DNA of 64,000 nt from Clostridiaceae bacterium OM02-2AC. Lineage in GTDB: Bacteria; Bacillota_I; Bacilli_A; Erysipelotrichales; Erysipelotrichaceae. Positions within the stretch are counted from its first letter, which is position 1, and each line of letters opens with the position of its first letter. The stretch is from NCBI GenBank assembly GCA_003481775.1, contig QULU01000010.1:1-64000 (forward strand), written 5' to 3'. Positions 1 to 7,697 of this stretch are shown here, one piece after another. The translations under genes and the position numbers were made by a program. Under the pieces are notes generated by a model. That model was not told the origin of the DNA. It made no database searches and saw nothing but the letters and a program-made list of their open reading frames with translations.

Positions 1-1128
1 TATGAATGTGGCGGTTATATCTACTCTGGCGAGGGGCAGGAATTGGGACAATTCTGGGCGAAACTCAATGTTGGAAATGCGAAACTTCAAAAGACTTCCA
101 GTAATACCAGCATTACAGACGGTAACGGGAATTACTCTATCGCTGGTGCGACATACGGTGTCTTTGCTGATAAGGACTGCACGAAACAGCTTGCCACCCT
201 TACGACTGATGAAAACGGAAATACAGATGTCGTAGAGGTAAAGGCTGACACAGTCTATATCAAGGAATTATCCGCACCAGCAGGATATAAGGTTGATACA
301 AATATATATTCCTTAAAGGTTGAAGCTGGAAAGACAGCGACCTTGAACGTATCAGATACACCAAAGGTAACAGACACTTTGATTGAACTCTTCAAGATTG
401 ATATGGAAACACAGAAAGACAATCCGCAGGGGAACGCTTCTTTAGCAGGTGCGGAATTTACATGGAAGTATTATACTGGCTTCTACAATAAAGACAATCT
501 CCCTGCCGAAGCTACAAGAACATGGGTTACAAAGACAATCGCCGAAACAGACAGCGACGGTACAATCCATTATGTTACAAAATTAGCGGACACATACAAA
601 GTATCTGGCGACAGTTTCTATATGCAGGACGGCAAGGCAGTTCTTCCACTTGGAACACTAACCGTAGAAGAAACAAAAGCTCCAAACGGTTACTTGCTGG
701 ACGGTGCATATATGCAGGCTGGCGATAAGTCCGAACAGATTAAGGGCTTATACCTTACACAAATTACAGAGGACGGCGACCTTGCCGTACTTACTGGAAG
801 TAACCAGTTTTCCGTATCAGACAAGGTTATCCGTGGCGGTGTCAAAATTCAGAAACGAGATTTAGAAACGGGCGATACAAAGCCACAAGGAAGTGCTACT
901 TTGAAAGATACTGCCTTTGACATCATTTCCTTAAATGATAATGCGGTATTGGTTGAGGGCAAGTTATACAAGAAAAATGAAGTGGTAAAGATAATTCGTA
1001 CCGATATTGAGGGTATCGCTTCTACTTCTGCTGACCTCTTACCTTATGGAAAATTCCGTATGAACAATGAAAAAAGCAGAAACGCAGGAACAGGAATTTT
1101 TAGAAGTTTGTTCTTCTTACGACCATGA
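1..1128 (+). CDS. SpaA/Cna-B domain surface protein, 5' partial and 3' truncated
   Basis: The frame is open from base 1, so the start lies outside the window. The protein is built of Cna-B (SpaA-type) beta-sandwich domains. Two E-box-like motifs, KELSAPAGY and TVEETKAPNGY, are characteristic of domains that form intramolecular Lys-Asn isopeptide bonds. Such proteins are large wall-anchored adhesins of conjugative elements, secreted and sorted by sortase. Here the normal sequence stops after LLPYGKFR (about base 1056), where family members continue with a further domain and an LPxTG anchor. The last roughly 24 residues come from DNA of the next gene read in another frame. The gene is therefore a deletion remnant and would not be anchored. 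Family assignment is firm; function of the remnant is doubtful. Confidence 0.8.
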   Translation, partial: YECGGYIYSGEGQELGQFWAKLNVGNAKLQKTSSNTSITDGNGNYSIAGATYGVFADKDCTKQLATLTTDENGNTDVVEVKADTVYIKELSAPAGYKVDTNIYSLKVEAGKTATLNVSDTPKVTDTLIELFKIDMETQKDNPQGNASLAGAEFTWKYYTGFYNKDNLPAEATRTWVTKTIAETDSDGTIHYVTKLADTYKVSGDSFYMQDGKAVLPLGTLTVEETKAPNGYLLDGAYMQAGDKSEQIKGLYLTQITEDGDLAVLTGSNQFSVSDKVIRGGVKIQKRDLETGDTKPQGSATLKDTAFDIISLNDNAVLVEGKLYKKNEVVKIIRTDIEGIASTSADLLPYGKFRMNNEKSRNAGTGIFRSLFFLRP

Positions 1129-1420
1129 CCTTTTAACTGGAAAAAAAGAAATGACATTGAAAGACTATGAACGAATTACTTATTTAGTTAGTTCTCTTGG
1201 GTATAGTCAATATCTTCAATTCCTTATTGGAAAATATATGGACTTAGCACAAGCTGACGAAGAACGAGAAGAAAGAGAACATGAAATATATTTGGAATAT
1301 CCAGAGTATTATGAGGACGAGGGAATTTTAGAAGAAGAAGAAAAATGGCTGGAAGAATTTTTAAATCAACTTCCAGAGAAGAAAAGAGAATATTTTGAAA
1401 AACTTATAAAAGAGAGTTAA
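1067..1420 (+). CDS. Small acidic protein of unknown function
   Basis: This frame encodes 117 residues, very rich in Glu and Tyr in the second half (residues about 65-100) and without membrane segments or a signal peptide. I do not recognise the family. It overlaps the end of the truncated surface protein in a different frame, and no ribosome binding site precedes the ATG at 1067, so the present start may be an artefact of the deletion that joined the two genes. The true N-terminus may be lost. A strong inverted-repeat terminator follows directly. Confidence 0.5.
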   Translation: MKKAETQEQEFLEVCSSYDHDLLTGKKEMTLKDYERITYLVSSLGYSQYLQFLIGKYMDLAQADEEREEREHEIYLEYPEYYEDEGILEEEEKWLEEFLNQLPEKKREYFEKLIKES

Positions 1421-1427
1421 AGCTACT

Positions 1428-1471
1428 AAAAAAGTTACTGTATTCAGATGTTCTGATCACAGTAACTTTTT
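1428..1471. terminator. Bidirectional rho-independent terminator
   Basis: The arms AAAAAAGTTACTGT (1428-1441) and ACAGTAACTTTTT (1459-1471) pair with A and T runs on both sides. The terminator can serve the plus-strand acidic protein and the minus-strand histidine kinase, whose last codons lie inside the right arm. Confidence 0.8.
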
Positions 1472-2335
1472 ATCATTATACAAGGGAAAACAAATGCTAA
1501 TAGACAAAATATTTTTTTCGTAACTTACATTTTCAATTTTACCGTCAATCTTTTTCAGCAATTCCTTTACAATATACAAGCCCAGACCAGAACTTCCTTT
1601 GGTGCGTGATTTATCAACAGTATAAAACTTGTTAAATAATAAGTTTACATCAATATCATCAAGGGATTTTGTTGAATTTTTAATTGTGAACACTCCTTTT
1701 TGATTGATAGAAACTTCAATGTAATTATCTGAATAACGAAGTGCATTTACAATTAAATTTTCAATAATTCGTTTACAGATAAGGTTATTTCCGTATATCC
1801 ATACAGGAGTATTTTCTGTTTGAATGGTTGGTTGGATTTCTCCAAATTCATAATACTTTTCAATTAAGCAATCTGTAACAATTCTATTTATGTCAACACG
1901 CTCACATTCAACATCAACTTGCTCATTTTCTATCACAGATAAATCATAAAACTCTTGTACTAAATCCGTGAGATAATCTGTTTTTGCCTTAATGATTTTA
2001 ATGCATTGTCCTTGTTCCTGTTTATCTTCACATTCTTGCAGAAGTGTTAAATAGCCTTGTATAGATGTCAAAGGTGTTCTTAAATCGTGGCTTATATTAG
2101 ATATAGACTGTTTTAACTGTTCTTCTTCCTGCTTAATTTGAACCTGTAATTTTTTATGTAGATTATCTTTTTGATTGATTGCATAAGCTAATTCTTCAAT
2201 GTCCCTATTTGATAAAGATACTCGTATTTTCCGTTGTTGCTTTATTTGCTTATTTATGTTGCGAATTGTTCTGATAATAGAGAATAAGGAAAATGCTAAT
2301 ATGAAAATAAAGCAAATCAATAAGAAATATAACAT
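1457..2335 (-). CDS. Sensor histidine kinase
   Basis: The 292-residue protein has one N-terminal membrane segment (about residues 1-20), a short linker, a HisKA dimerisation domain with the phospho-acceptor His83 in SNISHDLRTPL, and a HATPase_c domain with an N-box (ENLIVNALRYS) and G-box (GSSGLGLYIVKEL). There is almost no extracellular sensor loop, typical of kinases that sense cell-envelope stress through a partner ABC transporter. It lies 26 bases downstream of an ABC permease gene on the same strand, and the partner response regulator lies two genes upstream as a truncated fusion. The kinase itself looks intact, but its normal partner has lost its DNA-binding domain. Confidence 0.88.
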   Translation of the reverse strand: MLYFLLICFIFILAFSLFSIIRTIRNINKQIKQQRKIRVSLSNRDIEELAYAINQKDNLHKKLQVQIKQEEEQLKQSISNISHDLRTPLTSIQGYLTLLQECEDKQEQGQCIKIIKAKTDYLTDLVQEFYDLSVIENEQVDVECERVDINRIVTDCLIEKYYEFGEIQPTIQTENTPVWIYGNNLICKRIIENLIVNALRYSDNYIEVSINQKGVFTIKNSTKSLDDIDVNLLFNKFYTVDKSRTKGSSGLGLYIVKELLKKIDGKIENVSYEKNILSISICFPLYNDKKLL

Positions 2336-2361
2336 ATTCGCATTTCCCCTTTCTGTTATGA

Positions 2362-3183
2362 TTAGCGTATTTCTTGCTTTCTTAGTATCAATGCTGAAAC
2401 AAGAAATGTAATAATTACAGTTCCCACGAAATAAATCAAAATATTGATTTCTAAATTATTTATCATATTATAAGAACAGGTATTCATCCAGTAATACATA
2501 GGATTTATTTTTAAATAGGTTAGAACTCTCCATGATTGAGTTGACATATTATCCCATGTCATCATATAGATAAGCGGTCCGCTAAATGTAAACAATGACA
2601 TAGCACCTACAACGATTGCCGTATGTTTGAATATTACACATAACATAAGTGTAATTCCGATAAATGCTCCCATAATCATACAATTTAGTCCTGCAATTTT
2701 CAGCATTGGAAACAGTTGTATTGGAATATTAAATTTCGCACATTCTATTATAAATGCAATCATAATAAATGAAAAGTATAGAAATATACTGGTAATCGAA
2801 ATCACAATATATTTCGCAACAAAAAACTTAATTCGGCTTTGTCCGCTTGCGATTGCAATTTTAATTGTTGAATCCGTATATTCTCTTGAAAAGAAAATGA
2901 CAGAAAATATAAGAACAATCAGCCAGAAAAATACAGTATAAGATGTGGCTGTCCTTATTATTTCTTCAATCAATGGGTGTGCTGTATCGCTATAAGCACG
3001 AGCAAGAAATCCAACAGTTTCTCCTATTTTCCATGTTTCGTCTAAACTTGAACTTGATGCCACAAATTGTTGCTGACCGCCTATGGAGAAAATTCCAAAG
3101 ACTGCTAAAATCAAAGCAAAGGTTAAGTACAATGCCTTTGTATGAAATAACTTATAAAATTCTGCTCTTATTTGATTAAACAT
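2362..3183 (-). CDS. ABC-2 type transporter permease, peptide-resistance type
   Basis: The 273-residue protein has about six hydrophobic segments, with the first at residues 18-35 followed by a large external loop. It is the size of permeases in the bacitracin/lantibiotic resistance (BcrB-like) group, which work with a separate ATPase. Its start overlaps the end of the upstream fusion gene by 8 bases, showing translational coupling to the ATPase half of that gene. The adjacent kinase supports a role in sensing or resisting a cell-wall-active peptide. Because the partner ATPase has lost its Walker A motif, transport is unlikely unless another ATPase substitutes. Confidence 0.8.
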   Translation of the reverse strand: MFNQIRAEFYKLFHTKALYLTFALILAVFGIFSIGGQQQFVASSSSLDETWKIGETVGFLARAYSDTAHPLIEEIIRTATSYTVFFWLIVLIFSVIFFSREYTDSTIKIAIASGQSRIKFFVAKYIVISITSIFLYFSFIMIAFIIECAKFNIPIQLFPMLKIAGLNCMIMGAFIGITLMLCVIFKHTAIVVGAMSLFTFSGPLIYMMTWDNMSTQSWRVLTYLKINPMYYWMNTCSYNMINNLEINILIYFVGTVIITFLVSALILRKQEIR

Positions 3184-4237
3184 TTTTTCGTCCCCCTATT
3201 AGATTTTCAAAGTATGTTTCCAAATTTTCTCCTTGCACAGAAATTTCATCAATAATAACTCCATTACTGGATAGTAATTTAGAAATCATTCTTACATTAT
3301 CTAAGCACTCGTATATCCGAATAGAATTATCGGGGTAAACGGAGTAATTGTTAATATTTCCCTTTTGCTCTAATAAAAGAGTGGTTTTTTGGATATTATC
3401 TGTCCTTAAACAAATATGGCGTTTACATTCTTCGTTTAATTCTTCGGTAGAAATTTGTTTCAAAAGTTCTCCTTTATGAAGAAATCCGTAACAGGTAGCA
3501 AGCTGATGTAATTCACTTAATATATGGCTGGATATTAAAATCGTTACCTCTCGTTCTTTTACTAATTTTTTAAGAAGTTCTCTTAATTCAATAATTCCTG
3601 TTGGGTCAAGTCCGTTGACGGGTTCGTCCAAAATCAAAAATTCTGGCTCGCCTAATAATGCAACGCCTAAAGCAAGCCTTTGTTTCATTCCTAAAGAAAA
3701 GTTTGCTACTCTTTTTTTACCAGCATTGGATAAGCCTATCAACTCTAGAGTATCGGTAATACATTTTTTATTTGGAATACCTCGTTGTATTCTTTGTACT
3801 TCCAAATTTTGAGAAACTAGAGAGTTATTGATTTCAATATCTCTATATGTCAAAGTATCATTTTGACAGGACGTATTTGAAGTCCTTTTCAAATTTGCTT
3901 CAATACGAGCAAGAAGCTCATGCAGGTCAAACGGCTTAGTCATATAATCATCAGCACCTAATTTTAATAAATCTATTTTTGTCTGTACCATTGTTTTGGC
4001 GGAAACAACAATGACAGGAGCGTTTGTAAATTTACGCAATCTCTGTAATACATCATTTCCATTTAACTTCGGTAACATAATATCAAGTATTATTAAATCT
4101 GGAACAAGCGATTTACATAATTCTATTCCCTCTGCACCATTCAAGGCATAATGAACGATATATTTATTATTTTCTAAGAATTTTGCAATCATATTGCAAA
4201 TGTCTATATCATCTTCAATAATAGCAATTTTATTCAT
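3176..4237 (-). CDS. Deletion fusion: response-regulator receiver domain joined to C-terminal half of an ABC ATPase
   Basis: Residues 1-118 are a complete OmpR-type receiver domain: acidic pocket D9/D10, phospho-acceptor D52 in LIILDIMLP, and K101 in TKPF. A short linker runs to about residue 142. From there the protein is the second half of a BcrA-type ABC ATPase: signature NFSLGMKQRL (179-188), Walker B FLILDEP with D204/E205, and the switch H238 in ISSH. The winged-helix DNA-binding domain of the regulator and the Walker A and Q-loop region of the ATPase are both absent. The frame is maintained across the joint (about bases 3794-3817). The simplest reading is an in-frame deletion that removed the end of one gene and the beginning of the next. 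Both original functions should be lost. Confidence 0.85.
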   Translation of the reverse strand: MNKIAIIEDDIDICNMIAKFLENNKYIVHYALNGAEGIELCKSLVPDLIILDIMLPKLNGNDVLQRLRKFTNAPVIVVSAKTMVQTKIDLLKLGADDYMTKPFDLHELLARIEANLKRTSNTSCQNDTLTYRDIEINNSLVSQNLEVQRIQRGIPNKKCITDTLELIGLSNAGKKRVANFSLGMKQRLALGVALLGEPEFLILDEPVNGLDPTGIIELRELLKKLVKEREVTILISSHILSELHQLATCYGFLHKGELLKQISTEELNEECKRHICLRTDNIQKTTLLLEQKGNINNYSVYPDNSIRIYECLDNVRMISKLLSSNGVIIDEISVQGENLETYFENLIGGRKNV

Positions 4238-4632
4238 GTGATTTCATCTCCTTTAATTAGATATTGTATCATAAGGTTTTTATGCTATCCACATCAAACA
4301 AAGAAGTCTATGGTACATTTAGAAATTATTTAGAAATATACTTTATGATTTTGGAAAATAATTTTGATGTGTAAATCAAGGAGTATGTTTCATGGAATGT
4401 TTTAAAGAAATCTATCGGCTATAAATGGAAAAAGCAATCAATAAAATCGTTAATTAGATATATAAATTCATTCGCTCGTGCAAACAGTCTGTTTTGTGCG
4501 GGCTTTTTTCATTCTGGAAAAATTTTGGATTTTTTGAGTTCTCAACTTAACAAATCACACCTGCCGTTCCCTATATGGTGCGGAAAGAGGGAGAACCACT
4601 TTTCACGTCATAGCGGAAAGGGGGTGAGATTG
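4238..4632. other. Non-coding stretch between fusion gene and sigma-like gene
   Basis: The AT-rich stretch holds the upstream region of the minus-strand fusion gene and a plus-strand terminator at 4474-4509. No gene is apparent. The terminator has no complete plus-strand gene in front of it, which again points to deleted DNA. Confidence 0.5.
4474..4509 (+). terminator. Rho-independent terminator
   Basis: An imperfect stem (left arm 4474-4487, right arm 4489-4503, one bulge and some G-U pairs) is followed by six T residues. Confidence 0.6.
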
Positions 4633-4941
4633 ATGAAACCGTCTGACTTCCAGAAAACAGTTCAATGCCGTTTTGAAAGTTGTTTGAAGAAAGTTGTCCG
4701 TCATGTTGTTAAGGACTACCAGCAGAAATTAAAACGACGACAAGAGAAAGAAACGCTCTTTTGCGAACTCCCAGAAATCGTTGTAGAAAATCTGGCTGTC
4801 TGGGACGATTATGAAACGGACTATACGATTTTCAATGTATGCGGTTACGATATTCGTGTTTATGATGATGAATTGGCAGAAGCCTTGCGTAAACTACAAT
4901 CAGCACAACCGCAGCGCAGCACAGAAAAATCCCGTCAATAA
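4633..4941 (+). CDS. Truncated sigma-70-like regulator of the conjugative element
   Basis: The ATG at 4633 follows a good ribosome binding site (AAAGGGGGTGAG). The first 86 or so residues (MKPSDFQKTVQCRFESC onward) match what I know of the N-terminal part of small sigma-70-like regulators in Firmicute conjugative elements. These normally continue from ALRKL into a C-terminal helix-turn-helix (sigma region 4). Here the sequence changes after ALRKL (about base 4893) into an unrelated 15-residue tail, so the DNA-binding part is missing. It is therefore a remnant, not a working regulator. Recognition is from memory of the family. Confidence 0.65.
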   Translation: MKPSDFQKTVQCRFESCLKKVVRHVVKDYQQKLKRRQEKETLFCELPEIVVENLAVWDDYETDYTIFNVCGYDIRVYDDELAEALRKLQSAQPQRSTEKSRQ

Positions 4942-4964
4942 GATTTGTCTGCTTTTGGTTTTCA

Positions 4965-5096
4965 GCGTTCCAACGGAACGCGCAGCCATTGCCACCGGCA
5001 ATGATCTCAGGGGTTTGGGGATATGTCACCAACAAGCATTAGCAGGAATTCCGGAAACGGGATTTCTGCTAAATACGCAATCTTACGTAAGATTGC
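4965..5096. repeat. Cluster of four inverted repeats, oriT-like
   Basis: Four stem-loops follow each other within 132 bases: GCGTTCC/GGAACGC (4965-4981), CATTGCC/GGCAATG (4987-5003), AGCAGGAATTCC/GGGATTTCTGCT (5041-5070, two mismatches) and a perfect 20-base palindrome with arms GCAATCTTAC/GTAAGATTGC (5077-5096). Such tandem stems are typical of relaxase recognition regions at transfer origins. No relaxase gene lies next to them here, so oriT identity is inference. Confidence 0.45.
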
Positions 5097-5130
5097 ATTG
5101 CTTGCGAACTTGTAAAATAGGAACAGATTC

Positions 5131-5159
5131 TTGACAAAACTCACTGCACATCATATAAT
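5131..5159 (+). promoter_or_regulatory. Consensus housekeeping promoter of the tetR-family gene
   Basis: A perfect TTGACA (5131-5136) and TATAAT (5154-5159) are separated by 17 bases. The predicted transcription start, near 5166, is only about 18 bases ahead of the ATG at 5184. Confidence 0.85.
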
Positions 5160-5185
5160 ATAACAGTGATATATAACAGTGTTAT
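5160..5185. promoter_or_regulatory. Probable autoregulatory operator of the TetR-family regulator
   Basis: Two copies of ATAACAGTG lie head to tail at 5160-5168 and 5173-5181. The second is part of the near-perfect palindrome ATAACAGTGTTAT (5173-5185). They overlap the transcription start and the start codon, the position expected for TetR-type self-repression. Confidence 0.55.
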
Positions 5186-5813
5186 GGAGGTGAACAGAAT
5201 CAAAGAAAGTCAGACTACTTTAGAACGTATCCACCGGGCAGCGAAAGCGGAATTTTTAGAAAAAGGATACAAAGACGCTTCCCTACGAAATATTGTGAAA
5301 TCCGTGGGAATGACCACCGGTGCTTTTTACGGTTACTATAAAAGCAAAGAAGAACTCTTTGAAGCCATCGTTAGTGAGCATTACGAATATATTCTCAACC
5401 GTTTTATAAAGGCGCAACAGGAGTTTGCCGAGCTTCCTGCTGTACAGCAGCCGGAAGTCATGAGTGATATTTCGGGGCTTTGCATGGATGATATTCTTCA
5501 TTATGCGTATGAACATTTAGAGGAATGTAAACTGCTTCTCTGCTGCTCGGAAGGAACAAAATTTGCAGAGTTTATTGATGAAATGGTAGAAATTGAAACA
5601 AATGGAACCCATGCCTATCAGAATGTTTTAAGGAGACTTGGAAGGCCCTCTCCACGTATCGATCCTTCGCTGGAGCATATTCTGATCACCGGAATGTTTC
5701 ATACTTTTTTTGAATTGATCATCCACGAAATGCCGCTCAAAGATGCCGAAAACTACGTCAGAGAAATGCGCACCTTTTATACAGCGGGATGGATGAAAAT
5801 TATGGGGCAGTAA
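5184..5813 (+). CDS. TetR/AcrR family transcriptional regulator
   Basis: About 209 residues. The N-terminal helix-turn-helix is classical: the first helix ERIHRAAKAEFLEKGY, then ASLRNIVKSVGMTTGAFYGYYKSKEELF, followed by a helical ligand domain. The start is uncertain. ATG 5184 has no ribosome binding site in front of it, because the transcript begins only about 18 bases upstream and the GGAGG at 5186-5190 lies inside the first codons. A GTG at 5166 is also in frame but coincides with the transcription start. The gene precedes a YbtPQ-like ABC pair and probably controls it in response to an unknown ligand. Confidence 0.88.
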   Translation: MEVNRIKESQTTLERIHRAAKAEFLEKGYKDASLRNIVKSVGMTTGAFYGYYKSKEELFEAIVSEHYEYILNRFIKAQQEFAELPAVQQPEVMSDISGLCMDDILHYAYEHLEECKLLLCCSEGTKFAEFIDEMVEIETNGTHAYQNVLRRLGRPSPRIDPSLEHILITGMFHTFFELIIHEMPLKDAENYVREMRTFYTAGWMKIMGQ

Positions 5814-5835
5814 TGCCTTATAATTTTTACTTAAT

Positions 5836-5853
5836 AGTTAGCTAGAGCTAACT
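5836..5853. promoter_or_regulatory. Inverted repeat with core GTTAG-N6-CTAAC before first ABC operon
   Basis: The arms AGTTAGCT and AGCTAACT are perfect and separated by AG. The same core, GTTAG-N6-CTAAC, recurs in the leader of the ECF operon (12352-12367). It is a candidate operator for the DtxR-type or TetR-type regulator of this island. Confidence 0.5.
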
Positions 5854-5923
5854 CGAATTCGGATATTGTAAGAACATAGACGTGTTCTCTTTATCATAAA
5901 CACAAAGAAAAGGAGGAATTTTT

Positions 5924-7696
5924 TTGAAAAAACAATCCAATTTATCACGCCTGCTGGAAATTGCAGGCAGCCATAAGTACCTGACCTATGCTTCTTGGGT
6001 GCTTTCTGCAATCAGTGCCCTGATTGCTCTGGTACCCTTCTATTACATCTGGAAAATGATCAAGGAAGTACTGGAGGTGGCGCCGAATTTTGGCCAGGCA
6101 CAGAACCTGACCGGTAATGGCTGGATGGCAGTATTGTTTGCGGTTATAGCGGTGCTTGTCTACATAGCAGGGCTGATGTGTTCCCATTTAGGGGCATTTC
6201 GTATCGCCACAAACCTGCGTATCCAGACCATGGAACATATTGTCAGACTTCCCTTAGGTTTTACCGAAAGTTTTGGCAGCGGAAAACTGCGCAAGATCGT
6301 CAACGAATCCAGCGCAGCCACTGAAACCTATCTCGCTCATCAGCTTCCCGACAGAGCCAATGCCATTGCAACCCCCTGTGGTCTTTTGGTGCTGTTGTTT
6401 GCATTTGACTGGAGACTGGGACTGTTGAGCCTTGTTCCGGTTGTGCTGGGATTTCTGATCATGATGACAATGACCGGAAAGCAGATGCAGGAAAAGATGA
6501 AAGAATACCAGAATGCGCTGGATGATATGTCCAACGAAGCGGTAGAGTATGTCCGTGGGATTCCGGTGGTAAAAACCTTTGGCCAGACGATCTTTTCCTT
6601 TAAGAAGTTTAAAGACTCCATTGACCGGTATAAAGTATGGGTGATTGCTTATACCAAGCAGCTTCGGACACCGATGATGTTCTATACAGCTGCGATCAAC
6701 GGAGTTTTTGCCACACTGATCGCCGGAGGACTGTTGCTTACACAAGACGGTGTGACTTCCGGTTTCTTACTGGATCTCATTTTCTATATCATTATTACGC
6801 CGGTTATTTCTGTCACACTGACACGCATTATGTTCCAAAGTGAAAACGCCATGATCGTAGACGACGCTTTACAGAGAATTGACAGTGTTTTGAATTTGAA
6901 GCCTCTGGAGGAAACGAAACATCCAAAGCATCCTCAAAACGCTTCCGTGGAACTGAAATCGGTTCATTTCAGCTATGATGGAGAAAAAGAAGTATTAAAA
7001 GATATTTCACTGACCATTCCTGCAGGGCAGACGGTAGCTTTTGTAGGCTCGTCCGGCGGTGGTAAGACAACCCTTGCCAACCTAATTTCCCGATTCTTTG
7101 ATCCCCAGAGCGGAATGGTAAAAATCGGTGGTGTTAATGTGAAAGACATCCCAAAAGAGGAACTCATGAACACGGTGTCTTTCGTATTTCAGAACAGCCG
7201 TCTCATCAAGGCGTCCATTCTGGAAAATGTGCGTATGGGAAAACCGGAAGCTACCCGTGAGGAAGTTCTGACTGCCCTTCATCACGCGCAATGCGATGAT
7301 ATTCTGGAAAAACTCCCACAGGGTGTGGATACGGTCATCGGTACAAAGGGGGTCTATCTTTCCGGTGGAGAGCAGCAACGAATTGCCATTGCCCGTGTGA
7401 TGCTGAAAAATGCTCCGATTATTATTCTGGATGAAGCCACTGCCTTTGCTGACCCGGATAACGAAAGCCGTGTACAGGCTGCTTTCTCAAAACTTTCCGA
7501 GGGAAAGACAGTGATTATGATTGCCCACAGGCTTTCTACCGTAACAAATGTGGATCAGATTTTTGTCATTCAGGACGGACAGGTTGCCGAGTGCGGGAAC
7601 AGTCGTGAATTGCTTGCAAAAGACGGCATTTTCAGCCGTATGTGGAAAAATTACCAGACTTCCGTGCAATGGAAGGTAACAAAGGAGGTGCAGTGA
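5924..7696 (+). CDS. ABC half-transporter, exporter fold, YbtP/IrtA-like (first pair, subunit 1)
   Basis: The 590-residue protein has six membrane segments in the first 320 residues and a nucleotide-binding domain from about residue 335: Walker A GSSGGGKTT near residue 375, signature LSGGEQQR near 478, Walker B IIILDEAT near 500, and H-loop IAHR. It starts with TTG at 5924 behind a strong AAAGGAGG. It is followed after one base by a second half-transporter, so the two form a heterodimer. Exporter-fold pairs of this kind (YbtP/YbtQ, IrtA/IrtB) import metal-siderophore complexes. The nearby ECF system, AraC and DtxR regulators support that reading, although an export role cannot be excluded from sequence alone. 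Confidence 0.85.
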   Translation: MKKQSNLSRLLEIAGSHKYLTYASWVLSAISALIALVPFYYIWKMIKEVLEVAPNFGQAQNLTGNGWMAVLFAVIAVLVYIAGLMCSHLGAFRIATNLRIQTMEHIVRLPLGFTESFGSGKLRKIVNESSAATETYLAHQLPDRANAIATPCGLLVLLFAFDWRLGLLSLVPVVLGFLIMMTMTGKQMQEKMKEYQNALDDMSNEAVEYVRGIPVVKTFGQTIFSFKKFKDSIDRYKVWVIAYTKQLRTPMMFYTAAINGVFATLIAGGLLLTQDGVTSGFLLDLIFYIIITPVISVTLTRIMFQSENAMIVDDALQRIDSVLNLKPLEETKHPKHPQNASVELKSVHFSYDGEKEVLKDISLTIPAGQTVAFVGSSGGGKTTLANLISRFFDPQSGMVKIGGVNVKDIPKEELMNTVSFVFQNSRLIKASILENVRMGKPEATREEVLTALHHAQCDDILEKLPQGVDTVIGTKGVYLSGGEQQRIAIARVMLKNAPIIILDEATAFADPDNESRVQAAFSKLSEGKTVIMIAHRLSTVTNVDQIFVIQDGQVAECGNSRELLAKDGIFSRMWKNYQTSVQWKVTKEVQ

Positions 7697-7697
7697 T

